DNA from: Methanosarcina barkeri str. Wiesmoor | Lineage (GTDB): Archaea; Halobacteriota; Methanosarcinia; Methanosarcinales; Methanosarcinaceae | Direction of reading: 5' to 3' | Assembly (NCBI RefSeq): GCF_000969985.1 | Contig: NZ_CP009526.1 | Location: 3,968,001 to 4,032,000 of the forward strand | Length of the DNA: 64,000 nucleotides | Part shown: positions 53,922 through 63,654 of the stretch, piece after piece | Layout: the number at the start of each line of letters is the position of its first letter | How positions within the stretch are numbered: position 1 is the stretch's first letter | Position numbers and translations under genes: made by a program | Notes under the pieces: generated by a model | What the model saw: the letters and a program-made list of their open reading frames with translations, nothing else | What the model was told of the DNA's origin: nothing | Database searches by the model: none

Positions 53922-55033
53922 TCACAATCCAATTAGATTTTGATCTATGAGAGCAAATTTCTTGATATTGATAGCGGCATTTATGTCTCTATCTAACACA
54001 GTTTTACAGTCTGGGCAAGTCCATTCTCTATCTTTTAATGCCAAATCTGAATTATGATACCCACAAACATGACATACTTTAGAAGATGGTTCAAATTGCC
54101 CAATTCTCAGGATGGTTTTTCCGTACCATTCAGCTTTATACTCTAGTTTTGTTACAAAACTGCTCCATGCAGAATCAATTATAGACTGTGATAAGTGATG
54201 ATTCTTCTGCATTCCTTTAACATTCAGAGTTTCCAGAGCTATAGCTTGGTTTTCGCTAACAAGTCTAAAAGAGAGTTTGTTCTGGAAATCCTTTCTCTGA
54301 TTGCTTATATTCTCATGGAGTACAGCAAGCCTCTTTTTGGCTTTTGCTCTGTTCTTTGAACCTTTTTGTTTCCTTGAAACTCTTTTCTGAAGTACTTTAA
54401 GTCTCTTGAGGGAGTTTTTAAGATACTTAGGATTCTCTATTTTTTCACCTGTTGAGAGTACCGCAAAGTCTTTAATACCTACATCAATTCCTACGGTTGT
54501 TGATTCGTAGAATTCCTGTTTTTCGGGAAGTTCTATTTCATCTTCAACAAGGATACTAATGTAGTAATTCCCTTTGCAAGACCTTGAAACGGTAGCTGTT
54601 TTAAGCTCGCCTTCAAACTTCCTATGAAGAACTGCTTTGATTTCCCCAATTTTTGGAAGCTTAACTGTGTTGTTTTCAAAATTCACAGAATAGTGTTGGG
54701 GTATAGGAAATGATTGAATTGGATTTTTCTTTGATTTAAACTTAGGAAATCCATTCTTTTCTCTGAAAAATCTGGTGAAAGCAGACTCAACCTGCTTAGT
54801 CATTCCCTGCAATGATTGAGAATTGACTTTTCCTAACCATTCATTAGAAGATTTCAAGACAGGAATCTTTTTGTTTAGTCAAATCTGGAAATAGATTTTC
54901 CTGTCTGTTCATAAGTTTTAATTTTTTGATCCAACGCCCAATTGTAGACAAATCTACAGCTACCTATATGCTGATTCAATTGAGTAGCTTGTATAGTTGT
55001 AGGATAGAGTCTAAATTTGAACACTTTCATCAT
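53922..55033 (-). pseudogene. tnpB: TnpB RNA-guided nuclease of IS605 family, one frameshift
   Basis: ATG at 55033 gives MMKVFKFRLYPTTIQATQLN to SISRFD. One base is then missing near 54886 (TTTGACTAAAC where TTTGATCTAAAC is expected), and the sequence continues LNKKIPVLKSSNEWLGKVNS in the next frame to 53922. RuvC residues are present: TVGIDVGIKDFAVLS (Asp), ALETLNVKGM (Glu) and DRDINAAINI (Asp). The zinc ribbon CHVCGYH...CPDC is intact. Total length (about 370 codons) is normal. By analogy a guide RNA would be transcribed from the 3' end and right flank (53830-54000). As read, no full-length protein is made. Confidence 0.85.
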
Positions 55034-55069
55034 ACAGGGTAGTATATGCTTTAACAATACATATAGTTT

Positions 55070-55474
55070 TTGGTAAATATAAAGTATGAAACTCGGAATC
55101 ATAGCAAATTTTTGTTAATGTACCACATTATTTTCGTTTGCAAATACCGAAAAATCATACTTGAACTGATTAGCGAAGAACTCAAACAGATTATGTTTGA
55201 TATTGCAGAAGAATCAGATTTTGAAATCCTTGAAATGGAAACAGACAAAGATCACATACATTTTCTGATTAAGAGTGTGCCGAAAGTTAGTGTTTTGTCA
55301 ATTGTCAGAAAATTGAAACAAGAATCTACGAACAGAATATGGAAAACACAAAAAGAGTATCGTGAAAAGTATTATTGGAGTGAAAATACGTTATGGAGTG
55401 ATGGTTATTTTGCGTCTACAATCGGAAATGTTAGTAAAGAGGCGGCAGAATATTATATACGAAATCAGGGGTGA
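55070..55474 (+). CDS. tnpA: TnpA, Y1 HUH transposase of IS200/IS605 family
   Basis: The 134-residue protein has the small Y1 transposase layout: an N-terminal strand LLMYHIIFVCKYRK, the metal-binding HUH-type motif DKDHIHFLIK, and the catalytic tyrosine in AAEYYIRNQG at the C-terminus. It cuts and joins single-stranded DNA at the element ends. The TTG at 55070 is the only acceptable early start in frame. Its 5' region lies across from the tnpB 5' region, as in IS605. Confidence 0.85.
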   Translation: MVNIKYETRNHSKFLLMYHIIFVCKYRKIILELISEELKQIMFDIAEESDFEILEMETDKDHIHFLIKSVPKVSVLSIVRKLKQESTNRIWKTQKEYREKYYWSENTLWSDGYFASTIGNVSKEAAEYYIRNQG

Positions 55475-55540
55475 AGTTGACGCTTATATCCCACGAAGCT
55501 AAAGACTTCGGGGTTTTACGCTTTGACCTATAAAATATTG

Positions 55541-55640
55541 GATACCGAGAAGTAAATATCCTGATACCAATAAAGATATCAATGGATGAATATCCTGGTT
55601 ACCAAGAAATGAAATTGGCTACCGAGAAGTAAATATATGG
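55541..55640. repeat. Degenerate repeat array, right part
   Basis: Copies of ATACCGAGAAGTAAATAT, TTACCAAGAAATGAA and CTACCGAGAAGTAAATAT continue the array seen before the insertion sequence. It is non-coding. Confidence 0.6.
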
Positions 55641-55715
55641 ATTCAGGAAATCTTCGATCCTAACCCATATGCTTATATTAAAAACTTATATAACTGTATA
55701 GACCTAGTTTTAACC

Positions 55716-56139
55716 TTATTTTTCAGGGATTTCCTTCTCAGCCTCCTCTCCTTTATTCTTCCACATTAACATTACTTTCAGGTTTTTCTCATTTTCCGAT
55801 TTGGTGATAACTGCTTTTCCATTCATAGTCAGAAGTAAGTTAAAAGTCAGTTCCACCTGACATGGCCTGAATTCAGGAGGAGTTTCCTCTAGATTGTCTA
55901 CAACTTTTTTAGAAATCTCCTTAATCATAAGCATCGCATTATCAAATGATTCCTTGGATTTCTCTTCCAGGGCTTTCGGAGATACGAGCGCAAATTTTTT
56001 TACTGTACCTGGAGCGTGCCCCAGTTCGGCTAAAATACACCCTGCTTTTAAGGCCTCTCTGCCGGAATTCTCAATAACCTTTTCATCAACAGTGACTTTT
56101 TCATCAACAGTGACTTTATCCAGAAACTGCTCCCCCCAT
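55716..56139 (-). CDS. Trypsin-co-occurring (Trypco1) domain protein, frame shifted in a G6 run at its start
   Basis: The C-terminal part (VELTFNLLLTMNGKAVITKS, then ENEKNLKVMLMWK) matches the Trypco1 domain found beside trypsin-like proteases and other conflict-system effectors. The frame is open from 56138 down to 55716, but the only ATG at the expected place (56137-56139) is one base out of frame. It is followed by six G residues, and with five the reading would be MGEQFLDKV. The first usable in-frame ATG is 55934. An 18-bp duplication gives VTVDEKVTVDEK near the start. It is either phase-variable, recently broken, or affected by a homopolymer error. No protease gene is adjacent. Confidence 0.55.
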
Positions 56140-56289
56140 TAGGTGATATGGTCACGCCTCATAGAAAAAGAGAGTGTGACCCTGAGTAAGAATAGATTAA
56201 CGCAAGTAAAATTGTATATATATGGATAAATAATTATTGACGTTTTAATGATTTAAGCTAAAGTTCAGACCTTAAATGCCCTATTAACT

Positions 56290-57705
56290 TTATTCGGTTT
56301 CTTTTACATTTGGTCCTTCTTTTGTATCCTGTACGATATATCCCAGGGATTTTATTTTTTCTCTGATAGCATCTGAAACTGTCCAATCTTTCTTTTTTCT
56401 GGCAGCTTCACGCTCTTCAACCAGTCTCATCACTTCTGTGGGGATTTCCTTTTTTCCGGATTCGGAAAAGAGGCCCAGGGTATCTGAAAACTGCCTGTAA
56501 AGGGAATAGAGCTTCTCAAGGACATGTCGATTTTTTTCGGATTCAAGATACTTGTTAGCTGTACGGGAAAGCTCCTTAAAAACCGTTAAAGCTTTCGGGA
56601 TGTTGAAATCGTCCTCAAGAGCTTCTCTGAACTGTGTTTCAAGTTCAGGGAGGATTTTAAGAACTTCTTCATCTCCAGGATAATCTGTATTCTCTGCGCT
56701 TTCCAGGCTAAATTCAAGGTTCTCAAGCGTTTCTTTAAGCCGTAAATAATTGTTCTTTGCATTTTCGGCAAAAGCATCAGAATAGTCCAATTTTTTACGA
56801 TAGTGGACTGAGAGAAACATGAAACGCACAACTTCCCCACCGTACTTCCCGACAATCTCGGGCAAGGTGAAGACGTTTCCTTTGGACTTGCTCATCTTCT
56901 CTCCTTCTACTATAAGATGTTCTCCGTGAATCCAGTAGCATGCAAACGGTTTTCCTGTTGCTCCTTCCGATTGTGCAATCTCATTTTCGTGGTGAGGAAA
57001 AATAAGGTCCACTCCACCTAAATGCATATCCAGAGTGGGCCCAAAGCAGTTCATGGCCATCACTGAGCATTCGATATGCCAGCCAGGACGGATTTTCCCC
57101 CATGGGCTTTCATAATAAATTCCCCTTTCAATTTCCTCAGGGGTTGAAGTTTTCAGGAGAGCGAAATCGCGGGGATTATCTTTATCATATTCATCCACGT
57201 CCACCGATGCACCAATTATAATGCTATCAAAATCAAGCTTTGAAAGTTTGCCATAATCCGGAAATGACGAAATTCTGTAATAGACCGACCCACCTTTTTC
57301 ATAAGCCATCCCCTTATCTATTAGCTTTTGCGTAAGTTCAATCATGCTGTCAATATTTTCCGTAGCCCTAGGGTAAGCTGAAGCTCTTTTTATGTTCAGC
57401 ATATCAAGGCCTTTAAAAAACTCTGCCGTGTATTTATCCGTAAAATCCTTAAGGGACATTCCGGCTGCTTTCGAATCCCGGATAGTTTTGTCATCTATAT
57501 CAGTAATATTCATTACAAGTTTTACTTTATATCCGAGGTACTCAAGACTTCTCACAATATTATCTGCCATCAGAAAAGTACGATAGTTGCCTATATGCGG
57601 CATGTTGTAAACTGTAGGCCCGCAGGCGTAAATCGAAACTTCGCCTTCCTTTAAAGGTTTGAAAACCTCTTTCTTTCGTGTAAGAGTATTGTAAACCTGG
57701 AGCAT
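56290..57705 (-). CDS. cysS: Cysteinyl-tRNA synthetase
   Basis: The 471-residue class I synthetase has the HIGH-type motif PHIGN in [17 protein letters not shown] (with zinc ligand Cys28 of CGPT) and the KMSKS loop in [13 protein letters not shown]. Another zinc-site segment is [10 protein letters not shown], with HHENE following. The helical C-terminal domain is normal. It charges tRNA-Cys with cysteine. Many methanogens make Cys-tRNA through SepRS; Methanosarcina carries both routes. Start ATG 57705. Monocistronic; maf follows downstream of other sequence on the same strand. Confidence 0.95.
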
Positions 57706-57860
57706 CCGGAACGCCTCTGGAGATCTAAGTACCTGAAGTAATTATAGAAATGAATATAGAAATGAAACAAAACTTTTTTAATGTATCCAAATTCGATTTA
57801 GAGTTATTTTAATCATTTCTTATTACCTAATTGGTCAGATATACTTTATTACTTTTACCG

Positions 57861-57883
57861 CAAGCCTTTTTTTAAAAGGCTTG
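57861..57883 (-). terminator. Hairpin between cysS and maf
   Basis: CAAGCCTTTT and AAAAGGCTTG form a 10-bp perfect stem with a TTT loop. It lies between cysS and maf, both on the minus strand. It lies upstream of cysS and downstream (3') of maf, so it can terminate the maf transcript. Confidence 0.55.
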
Positions 57884-57941
57884 ACCGAAAATTTAAGCAA
57901 CGAAAGGATCAAACATCATAGCGGTTGCAGTACAATGGTTT

Positions 57942-58535
57942 TCAGGATAGACCTTCCTCAAATATAGATACTCCAGCTTTCTGCAGGATCTTTCCAAGAC
58001 GGAAAAGAGGGAGACCTACGACGTTAAAGAAATCACCCTCGATTTTTTCCACAAAGGCTGCCCCTTTTCCCTGAACAGCAAAAGCCCCTGCTTTATCAAG
58101 AGGTTCTCCTGTTCTGACATAGGCTGAAATCTGTTCATTACTTATTTTGTCCATCCAGACTGTCGTGGATTTCAGTTCACTGATTTCTTTCCCGCTGTCA
58201 AGGTCAAGGACTGTAAGCCCGGTTATAACCAGGAATCGCTGTCCACTTAAGAGTTTCAGCATTTTCTCTGCCTCTTCGGAAGATTTGGGTTTTCCCAGGA
58301 GTTCTCCATTAAAAAACACCGAGGTATCAGCAGAAATTACAAGCCCGGAATTGAAATGCTTAGCCACATCTCTGGCTTTTTCGGCGGAGTGCTTTAAGAG
58401 AAGTTCTTTAGGGTGCATGCCAGGGCAAGGAGATTCCTCGTAGGAACTGGCATAGACCAGAAAGTTATCTCCTATAAGTTGTTTAAGCAATTCTTTTCGC
58501 CTTGGAGATGCAGATGCGAGAATTATCTGACGCAT
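57942..58535 (-). CDS. maf: Maf-family nucleotide pyrophosphatase
   Basis: The 197-residue protein has the Maf signature [13 protein letters not shown] at the N-terminus and the [10 protein letters not shown] and [18 protein letters not shown] blocks. Maf proteins hydrolyse non-canonical or modified nucleoside triphosphates (house-cleaning, dTTP/UTP-type specificity) in the cytoplasm. Residues [20 protein letters not shown] mark the last conserved loop with catalytic Asp. Length and order are normal. A 36-bp duplication lies just upstream of its start. Confidence 0.92.
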   Translation of the reverse strand: MRQIILASASPRRKELLKQLIGDNFLVYASSYEESPCPGMHPKELLLKHSAEKARDVAKHFNSGLVISADTSVFFNGELLGKPKSSEEAEKMLKLLSGQRFLVITGLTVLDLDSGKEISELKSTTVWMDKISNEQISAYVRTGEPLDKAGAFAVQGKGAAFVEKIEGDFFNVVGLPLFRLGKILQKAGVSIFEEGLS

Positions 58536-58562
58536 GGAAAAAACTCAGGACGCATAGGATAT

Positions 58563-58634
58563 ATTTGTATTGCAGATAGAGAAGACATGGAAATTAATAT
58601 TTGTATTGCAGATAGAGAAGACATGGGAATTAAT
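58563..58634. repeat. 36-bp tandem duplication upstream of maf
   Basis: ATTTGTATTGCAGATAGAGA followed by AGACATGGAAATTAAT occurs at 58563 and again at 58599 with one substitution. It lies between maf and the antiporter gene. Confidence 0.85.
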
Positions 58635-58664
58635 TCGTGAAATTTTGATTAGTGAACTTGTTGA

Positions 58665-60680
58665 TTATCCATGAATACTTTCAAAGAATCTCCTGATATT
58701 GCAAAGATCCTCAGGTTTTCCCAGAAGGATACAGGCATCTTTTGCCTGAAGGATGAAATTACCTTCTGGAGTGTAAATCAGATCCGAGCCTCTGCGAACC
58801 GAAAGTACTGTAACTCCGTGTTTTTTTCTAAAGTTCAGGTCTTCAAGAGCTTTTCCATCGAAACTTGAACCATCCTCCACTTTAAGGACCTGAATATCAA
58901 CTCCCGGAAGCCCCTCTTTTATACTGAACTCGCTATCATCACATATATTCCCGGACAATTTCCGCAGCATCCGGTAGTCATTAGCCCGCACATCATTTAC
59001 GAGTTTTTCAATGTTTTCTCTCGGAACCAGATACTTTTCCAGCACTCGGACAAAGATTTCTACTGAGGTTTCGTACTCCTCGGGGATGATTTCATCCGCT
59101 CCTAGGGAATTGAGGCGTTTCATTTCCTGCAGATCCCTTACTTTTGCGATGATGCAGATGTTCGGATTTAATTTTTTTGCAATTTCTACTATCTTACCTG
59201 TGGCGGTCGAATCCGAGATCCCAATAATAAGAACTCTTGCACTCTTAACGCCTGCATGTTCCAGTACAGCCTCAAAAGTTGCATCTCCATAGTGGATGTT
59301 CCCCCCGTTCTGTTTTTCCTGAATAACAGTTTCAGGGTTTGCTTCTACAATAATATAAGGGATGCCTGCGGCTTTTGCAGCCTTCGAGACTGTTCTTCCG
59401 GAAAAACCAAAACCTACGATGATTAAATGGTCTTTCATTTCAGGCTCAGCCTGTTCCTCTTCTTTAATAGGTTCCGAATATAAGCCATGTATTAGCTTCA
59501 GGCCATTGGTTGTTCCTGAAACTTTTGTGACAAGGAAATCAACAGGCTTGTAGGAAGCATTAATCAAAAAAGGTGTAACTCCCATAGTAAGTATAGAAAC
59601 TGCAAGAAACGCCTGGTAAGTCTCTTCAGTCAGGAGAGAATATTCCACCCCCAATCTGGATAGAACAAAAGAAAATTCTCCTACCTGAGACAACGCAAGC
59701 CCTGCCAATATAGCTGTACGGAGTGGGTAGCCGAGAAGAAAAGTTATAGTTACTCCTGCAATTGATTTTACAAAAATTAAGGCAATTGAAGCAAGAATAA
59801 GGATAGGGAGATGATCAAGCAAATATCCGACGTTCAAGAGCATCCCTACAGATACAAAAAAGAAGCTCATGAACATATCTCTCAAAGGTACAATATTGCC
59901 CATTGCTTGCTGGCTGTACTGGGAACCTGATATGACAATTCCAGCTAAAAACGCACCCAGGGCAAGAGACAGTCCGATACTTGAAGTAAAAAGAGCAGTA
60001 GAAAGGCAAATGAAGACAACGCTTACAAGGAATAATTCTTTATTGCCTGTCCTGCCCACATGGTAGAATATATAGGGAATCAGGAACTTGGCACTCAGGA
60101 TAAAAACCAGAATGACCAATGAACCTTTAAGAAAAACAGTTGAAAGTGAACCTTCAAAATTCAGAGAGTCTCCAGCCAATAATGGAGTAATAAGAATTAG
60201 GGGGACAATAGCGAGATCCTGAAATATCAAAATTGCGAGTGAGGTTTTCCCATGTTGTGTATAAACTTCGTTTCTGTCCTGGAGGACTTTGAGTACTATT
60301 GCAGTACTGCTAAGTGAAATCAAGAAACCGAAAAAAACAGAGGTAGCCGAGCTAAAACCTAAAGATGAACAAATAATAAGGGTAAGAAACGTAGTTAAGA
60401 GGATCTGGAGAATTCCACCCAAAAATAAAGCCTTTTTCATCTTCCATAGTTCTTTTAAGGAGAGATCAACTCCAATTGTAAAAAGCAAAAAGATTACACC
60501 GAGATCGGCATTTAGTTCATTCTGTCCTCCATTGAGAATACCAAGCCCATATGGACCAATCAGCATTCCGGTTACAAGAAAACCAAGTACAGGAGGAACT
60601 TGAAATCTGTAGAAAATAGTAAGAATTAAGATAGCAAAACCAAGAAGTACGTCAACGTTTGCCAGTAAAGAGGATACCAT
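58665..60680 (-). CDS. CPA2-type cation:proton antiporter with TrkA domains (KefB-like)
   Basis: The 671-residue protein has about twelve membrane helices (residues 5-380) of the Na+/H+ exchanger CPA2 fold, for example LLTFLTLIICSSLGFSSATS-like and GIVISGSQYSQQAMGNIVPL segments. A cytoplasmic TrkA-N Rossmann domain follows (about 408-530, IVGFGFSGRTVSKAAKAAGI), and then a TrkA-C domain (GVDIQVLKVEDGSSFDG). It exchanges potassium or sodium for protons under control of nucleotides bound in the Rossmann domain. Start ATG 60680. It is followed 30 nt downstream by the duplicated region and maf, but this gap suggests separate transcription. Confidence 0.9.
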   Translation of the reverse strand: MVSSLLANVDVLLGFAILILTIFYRFQVPPVLGFLVTGMLIGPYGLGILNGGQNELNADLGVIFLLFTIGVDLSLKELWKMKKALFLGGILQILLTTFLTLIICSSLGFSSATSVFFGFLISLSSTAIVLKVLQDRNEVYTQHGKTSLAILIFQDLAIVPLILITPLLAGDSLNFEGSLSTVFLKGSLVILVFILSAKFLIPYIFYHVGRTGNKELFLVSVVFICLSTALFTSSIGLSLALGAFLAGIVISGSQYSQQAMGNIVPLRDMFMSFFFVSVGMLLNVGYLLDHLPILILASIALIFVKSIAGVTITFLLGYPLRTAILAGLALSQVGEFSFVLSRLGVEYSLLTEETYQAFLAVSILTMGVTPFLINASYKPVDFLVTKVSGTTNGLKLIHGLYSEPIKEEEQAEPEMKDHLIIVGFGFSGRTVSKAAKAAGIPYIIVEANPETVIQEKQNGGNIHYGDATFEAVLEHAGVKSARVLIIGISDSTATGKIVEIAKKLNPNICIIAKVRDLQEMKRLNSLGADEIIPEEYETSVEIFVRVLEKYLVPRENIEKLVNDVRANDYRMLRKLSGNICDDSEFSIKEGLPGVDIQVLKVEDGSSFDGKALEDLNFRKKHGVTVLSVRRGSDLIYTPEGNFILQAKDACILLGKPEDLCNIRRFFESIHG

Positions 60681-61028
60681 TTATCTTGCTCCTCCATAAA
60701 TTGAAATAGGATTATCTGAACCTTTAGAAATCTTAAAAAACCTAAGATAGGCCCTAGGATTAAACATTAGAATTATATCTGCCAACCCCAAAATGTTTTG
60801 ACTGATCAATAACAATATTTATTAAAAGATATAGTATTTTCGGTGAGAGACCAAATTTTCATAAATCCAGAAAACTGCTTCCATAGAAATCTAAAACTAA
60901 GGAAAATAAATGAAAAACAAGTGAAAAATAAGTGAAACTTAGATACACTATTTAAATATTAAATATAAGAGCCGATGAAAAATTGATAAATAAATAAAGT
61001 ATGTTGAGTATATCAAAGAAGTAAAAGA
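60681..61028. other. Intergenic region
   Basis: AT-rich, with no gene, repeat or RNA recognised. Confidence 0.45.
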
Positions 61029-61418
61029 TCAAGTCGCTCTGCCATGTTGACAGAAATGGTTGTTTGGATTTGCATTTTTTAGATCATATTCCTTCCAGAC
61101 CTCACATGAACTGCAGATACATTGCCTGTCAAAGTCAAGGTCCTGACATGGGGCCGTACCTTCCGAGCAATAAACACCCGGAACATTTTCTGGGTCTGGA
61201 ACTTCACCTGCGGGCGCATTCTTCAATGCCTGTTTTGCACTCTGAACTTCACTCTGTGCACATTGACTCTTAGCCTGAACTGGGCACTGCGAGCACCTAC
61301 ACCTGCTAATATTTTTTTCTACATAAGGAACCACAAACTCCGTGCCTCTTTCAAAAGTTACATTTCGATCTCTAGGTGTTATAGTACTCTTCTCTTCGAT
61401 TGGTGCATCTCTTCCCAT
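61029..61418 (-). CDS. DUF2769 cysteine-rich protein
   Basis: The 129-residue protein has the conserved cysteine pattern of DUF2769: CRCSQCPVQAKSQC near the middle, YCSEGTAPC, and CICSSCEVW near the end (nine or more Cys in all). The family is found mostly in Methanosarcinales and is presumed to bind metal or Fe-S clusters, but no function is proven. No signal peptide is present, so it is cytoplasmic. A run GGTAATAGAATATG lies before the ATG at 61418. Stands alone. Confidence 0.8.
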   Translation of the reverse strand: MGRDAPIEEKSTITPRDRNVTFERGTEFVVPYVEKNISRCRCSQCPVQAKSQCAQSEVQSAKQALKNAPAGEVPDPENVPGVYCSEGTAPCQDLDFDRQCICSSCEVWKEYDLKNANPNNHFCQHGRAT

Positions 61419-61525
61419 ATTCTATTACCCCCAAACTTAATACTCAAATTGGTTTTTATCCCCCACGTAATAATATAATACAAATTTTATAATTTATAGT
61501 TCATTGTAAATTTAGAGGTCTAGAG

Positions 61526-61857
61526 AGTGAACTGCCACTAAGCTAAAGACTTAGCGGCTTCCGAATTCATAGATGACCATCGGCATCTCCAAAGGCTTTA
61601 ATTCCGGCTGAACCGTCCGTACTGAGTCTCGCTCTTTCGCTCGTTTCGGCTTTACGTAGTTACAAGCTTGAGTCGAAAGTTTTTCTACGACCTACTAAGC
61701 CTGATGGTAGACTCTTGGATAAAGGTTGCTTGGTTTTCGCATACCTTAATCTAATATTAAATTATCCGATGATCTATATGAAGTTAAAGAATACTGAAAA
61801 GAATAGAGGAGAAGTTGACGCTTATATCCCCTGAGCTAAAGACACAGCGATTTTACG
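61526..61857. mobile_element. Miniature non-autonomous derivative of the IS605-type element
   Basis: Both ends match those of the insertion sequence at 53826-55528. The left end is GTGAACTGCCACTAAG-CTAAAGA-CTTAGCGGCTTCC, with a 9-bp hairpin around the same CTAAAGA loop (61534-61558). The right end is GAAGTTGACGCTTATATCCC followed by CTGAGCTAAAGAC...TTTTACG. The roughly 330-bp interior has no open frame and no similarity to tnpA or tnpB that I can see. It is a MITE-like element that could be mobilised by TnpA of the neighbouring full-length copy. Confidence 0.75.
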
Positions 61858-62126
61858 AACGAGTATAGAGTAATCGCAGAGCGGATATGTAGTAGTGATC
61901 TTAAGAGGCTACTGCATTTAAGGTTATTTAATTTGAGGTTACCGCAATTGAAAGAAAACAGGTTTCAATTGAAAGATATTGAAAAAAAGGAGGATAATTA
62001 GAATTATTGGCTCGCTGAGAAGTGAAAAAATAAAAATAAGAAAGTTGTAAATAAGAAAGTTGTGACCGATAAAACCGGCTCCTTATAGGTGATATGATAC
62101 CGATTAGAAGCACAGACTATGTAATT

Positions 62127-62597
62127 TCAATTATGTGAGCCTTCAGACTCCGTATCTTCCGAACTGACAACCGGATATCCTGCATCTGTCCAGGCAATGA
62201 TACCTCCTACCATATTATAAACCTGGGTATATCCTGCGTTTACAAGCATTCTACCTGCTGTATCACTTCTGCGTCCTGTTCTGCAGTAAACCAGTATTTT
62301 CTCTTTAGGTACTTCGTCTATATGAGCTTTAAGCAGACTCTCTGAACTCAAATTTGATCCAAAGGCATTGCTTAAGGGAATTAAGGTCGCTCCTTTAATA
62401 TGAGATGAGTTAAACTCATCAGGCGTACGAACATCAAGTACGAATACATCGCCTTTCTCAATCATCTCTTTTGCCTCCTGTACACTTACTTTTTCAAGTC
62501 CTGAGGTTTTTTCCGTTCTCTGTTCCGAAAAGATTAAAAATACTACCAGAAACAGGAAAATAAGAGAACCAAAATACATCAAATTTCCTTTATTCAA
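62127..62597 (-). CDS. Membrane-anchored rhodanese-like sulfurtransferase
   Basis: The protein has one N-terminal membrane helix (LMYFGSLIFLFLVVFLIF) and a single rhodanese domain with FVLDVRTPDEFNSSHIKGAT and the active-site loop VYCRTGRRSDTAG (catalytic Cys). It transfers sulfane sulfur or acts as a redox/sulfur carrier outside the membrane. I use the TTG at 62597 because GGAGGA lies 6 nt upstream; an ATG 51 nt further upstream is less likely. Length about 156 residues. Stands alone. Confidence 0.85.
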   Translation of the reverse strand: MNKGNLMYFGSLIFLFLVVFLIFSEQRTEKTSGLEKVSVQEAKEMIEKGDVFVLDVRTPDEFNSSHIKGATLIPLSNAFGSNLSSESLLKAHIDEVPKEKILVYCRTGRRSDTAGRMLVNAGYTQVYNMVGGIIAWTDAGYPVVSSEDTESEGSHN

Positions 62598-63654
62598 CCA
62601 AGTTCCTCCAGCGCTATAAATGAGACCCTTAAAAGTTAATAGATACATTTATTCCTTTGCAGAATACACAAGGTTTCTATGAACTCTTTATTTCTGTAAA
62701 TCCTTAAACAAATTAAACCAGCTTACACATTAAATTTCTTTTTATTTTTATTAGTGATCTTCAATCTAGCCATTTATTGGGCAAATGCTGAATCAGAAAA
62801 CAGCACTAAAGGTTTAGCTAAATCAGAAAAAAAGTTAATTGAGAATTAAGAGAAAGACCCTGTATAAATTAAATCAGTAACAAGAAAAGTATAACTCTAG
62901 CGCATCGATTATCAAATAGATGCATAATAAGCAAATAATTACAGCTTATAACGCAAGCATTATTTAAAAGTCAAATGGAATTCTGTAACACAAAAAACGC
63001 AACCAGTCGCAGAGTAACTCGATCTGGATATTACAAACTAAGGAAAAACTCGATCTGGTATTGCAAACCAAGGAAAGCACGGAAAACACGAAAAGCACGG
63101 AAAAGCCGCGCCTTTACTACTTATTTCCGTGTCTTCCGCACTTCCAGTGGTTTTCAAAAAATTCATCCCTGACGTACTTTGGAATCAATGCACTAGTATA
63201 ACTCTAATCACCAGGCACAAAGTAGAAGTTATTAATTTGAGTCTCAGGATTTTTTTCCTTAATCAAGCCATACTTAAAAGTCAGTATACTTAAAATTCAG
63301 AAATGAAGAAACTTTCCAAAAAATTCGAGATGTTTTTTAGATTACAAAATTTAAGAAAAATGAAACGAGGCTCATTCGTAAATCCACTTCGATGACTGCC
63401 ATCCAGTATAGAGAAAGAAACTACACAGTTAAACTAAAGAACCAGTCGCATAAGACTTTAAACTGTCTAATTCATAATATATGTGATAGAGGTACGCGCT
63501 CATACTTCTTTTATTACTTAAACGTAATTTCTGTTAAGAGTACTCCCCTATAGAAACTCTAAACTTGAACTATTGAGGACTTAATGGTCCCTGCAGCCTG
63601 ATGTAAGACATTACGAATGAGTAATCATGCTTTAACTATATTATGACAGTCTAG
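62598..63654. other. Long AT-rich intergenic region
   Basis: No supported gene. A 49-codon frame at 62700-62849 with one membrane helix (LNFFLFLLVIFNLAIYWANA) lacks ATG/GTG/TTG at its start. Near 63061-63110 there are short AAAGCACGGAAAACACGAAA-type repeats. Confidence 0.45.

Larger units (their letters stand above)
53826..55528. mobile_element. IS200/IS605-type insertion sequence with divergent tnpA and tnpB
   Basis: The element has a Y1 transposase gene (tnpA, plus strand) and a TnpB gene (minus strand) reading away from each other, the IS605 arrangement. Its ends have no terminal inverted repeats but carry subterminal hairpins: CCCCTGAG-CTAAAGA-CTCAGGGG at 53833-53855 and a similar CGAAG-CTAAAGA-CTTCG at 55490-55513, both with the same loop. 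Such elements move as single-stranded circles. Borders are approximate, placed from comparison with the related miniature element at 61526. TnpB is frameshifted, but TnpA looks intact, so the element could still be mobile. Confidence 0.85.

Noticed and set aside
62700-62849. 49-codon frame with a membrane helix
   Set aside because: No ATG, GTG or TTG at its start and no ribosome site; mentioned only as part of the intergenic region.
62975-63172. 65-codon plus-strand frame rich in Arg, Lys and Thr
   Set aside because: Encoded by short AAAGCACGG-type repeats; no credible protein.
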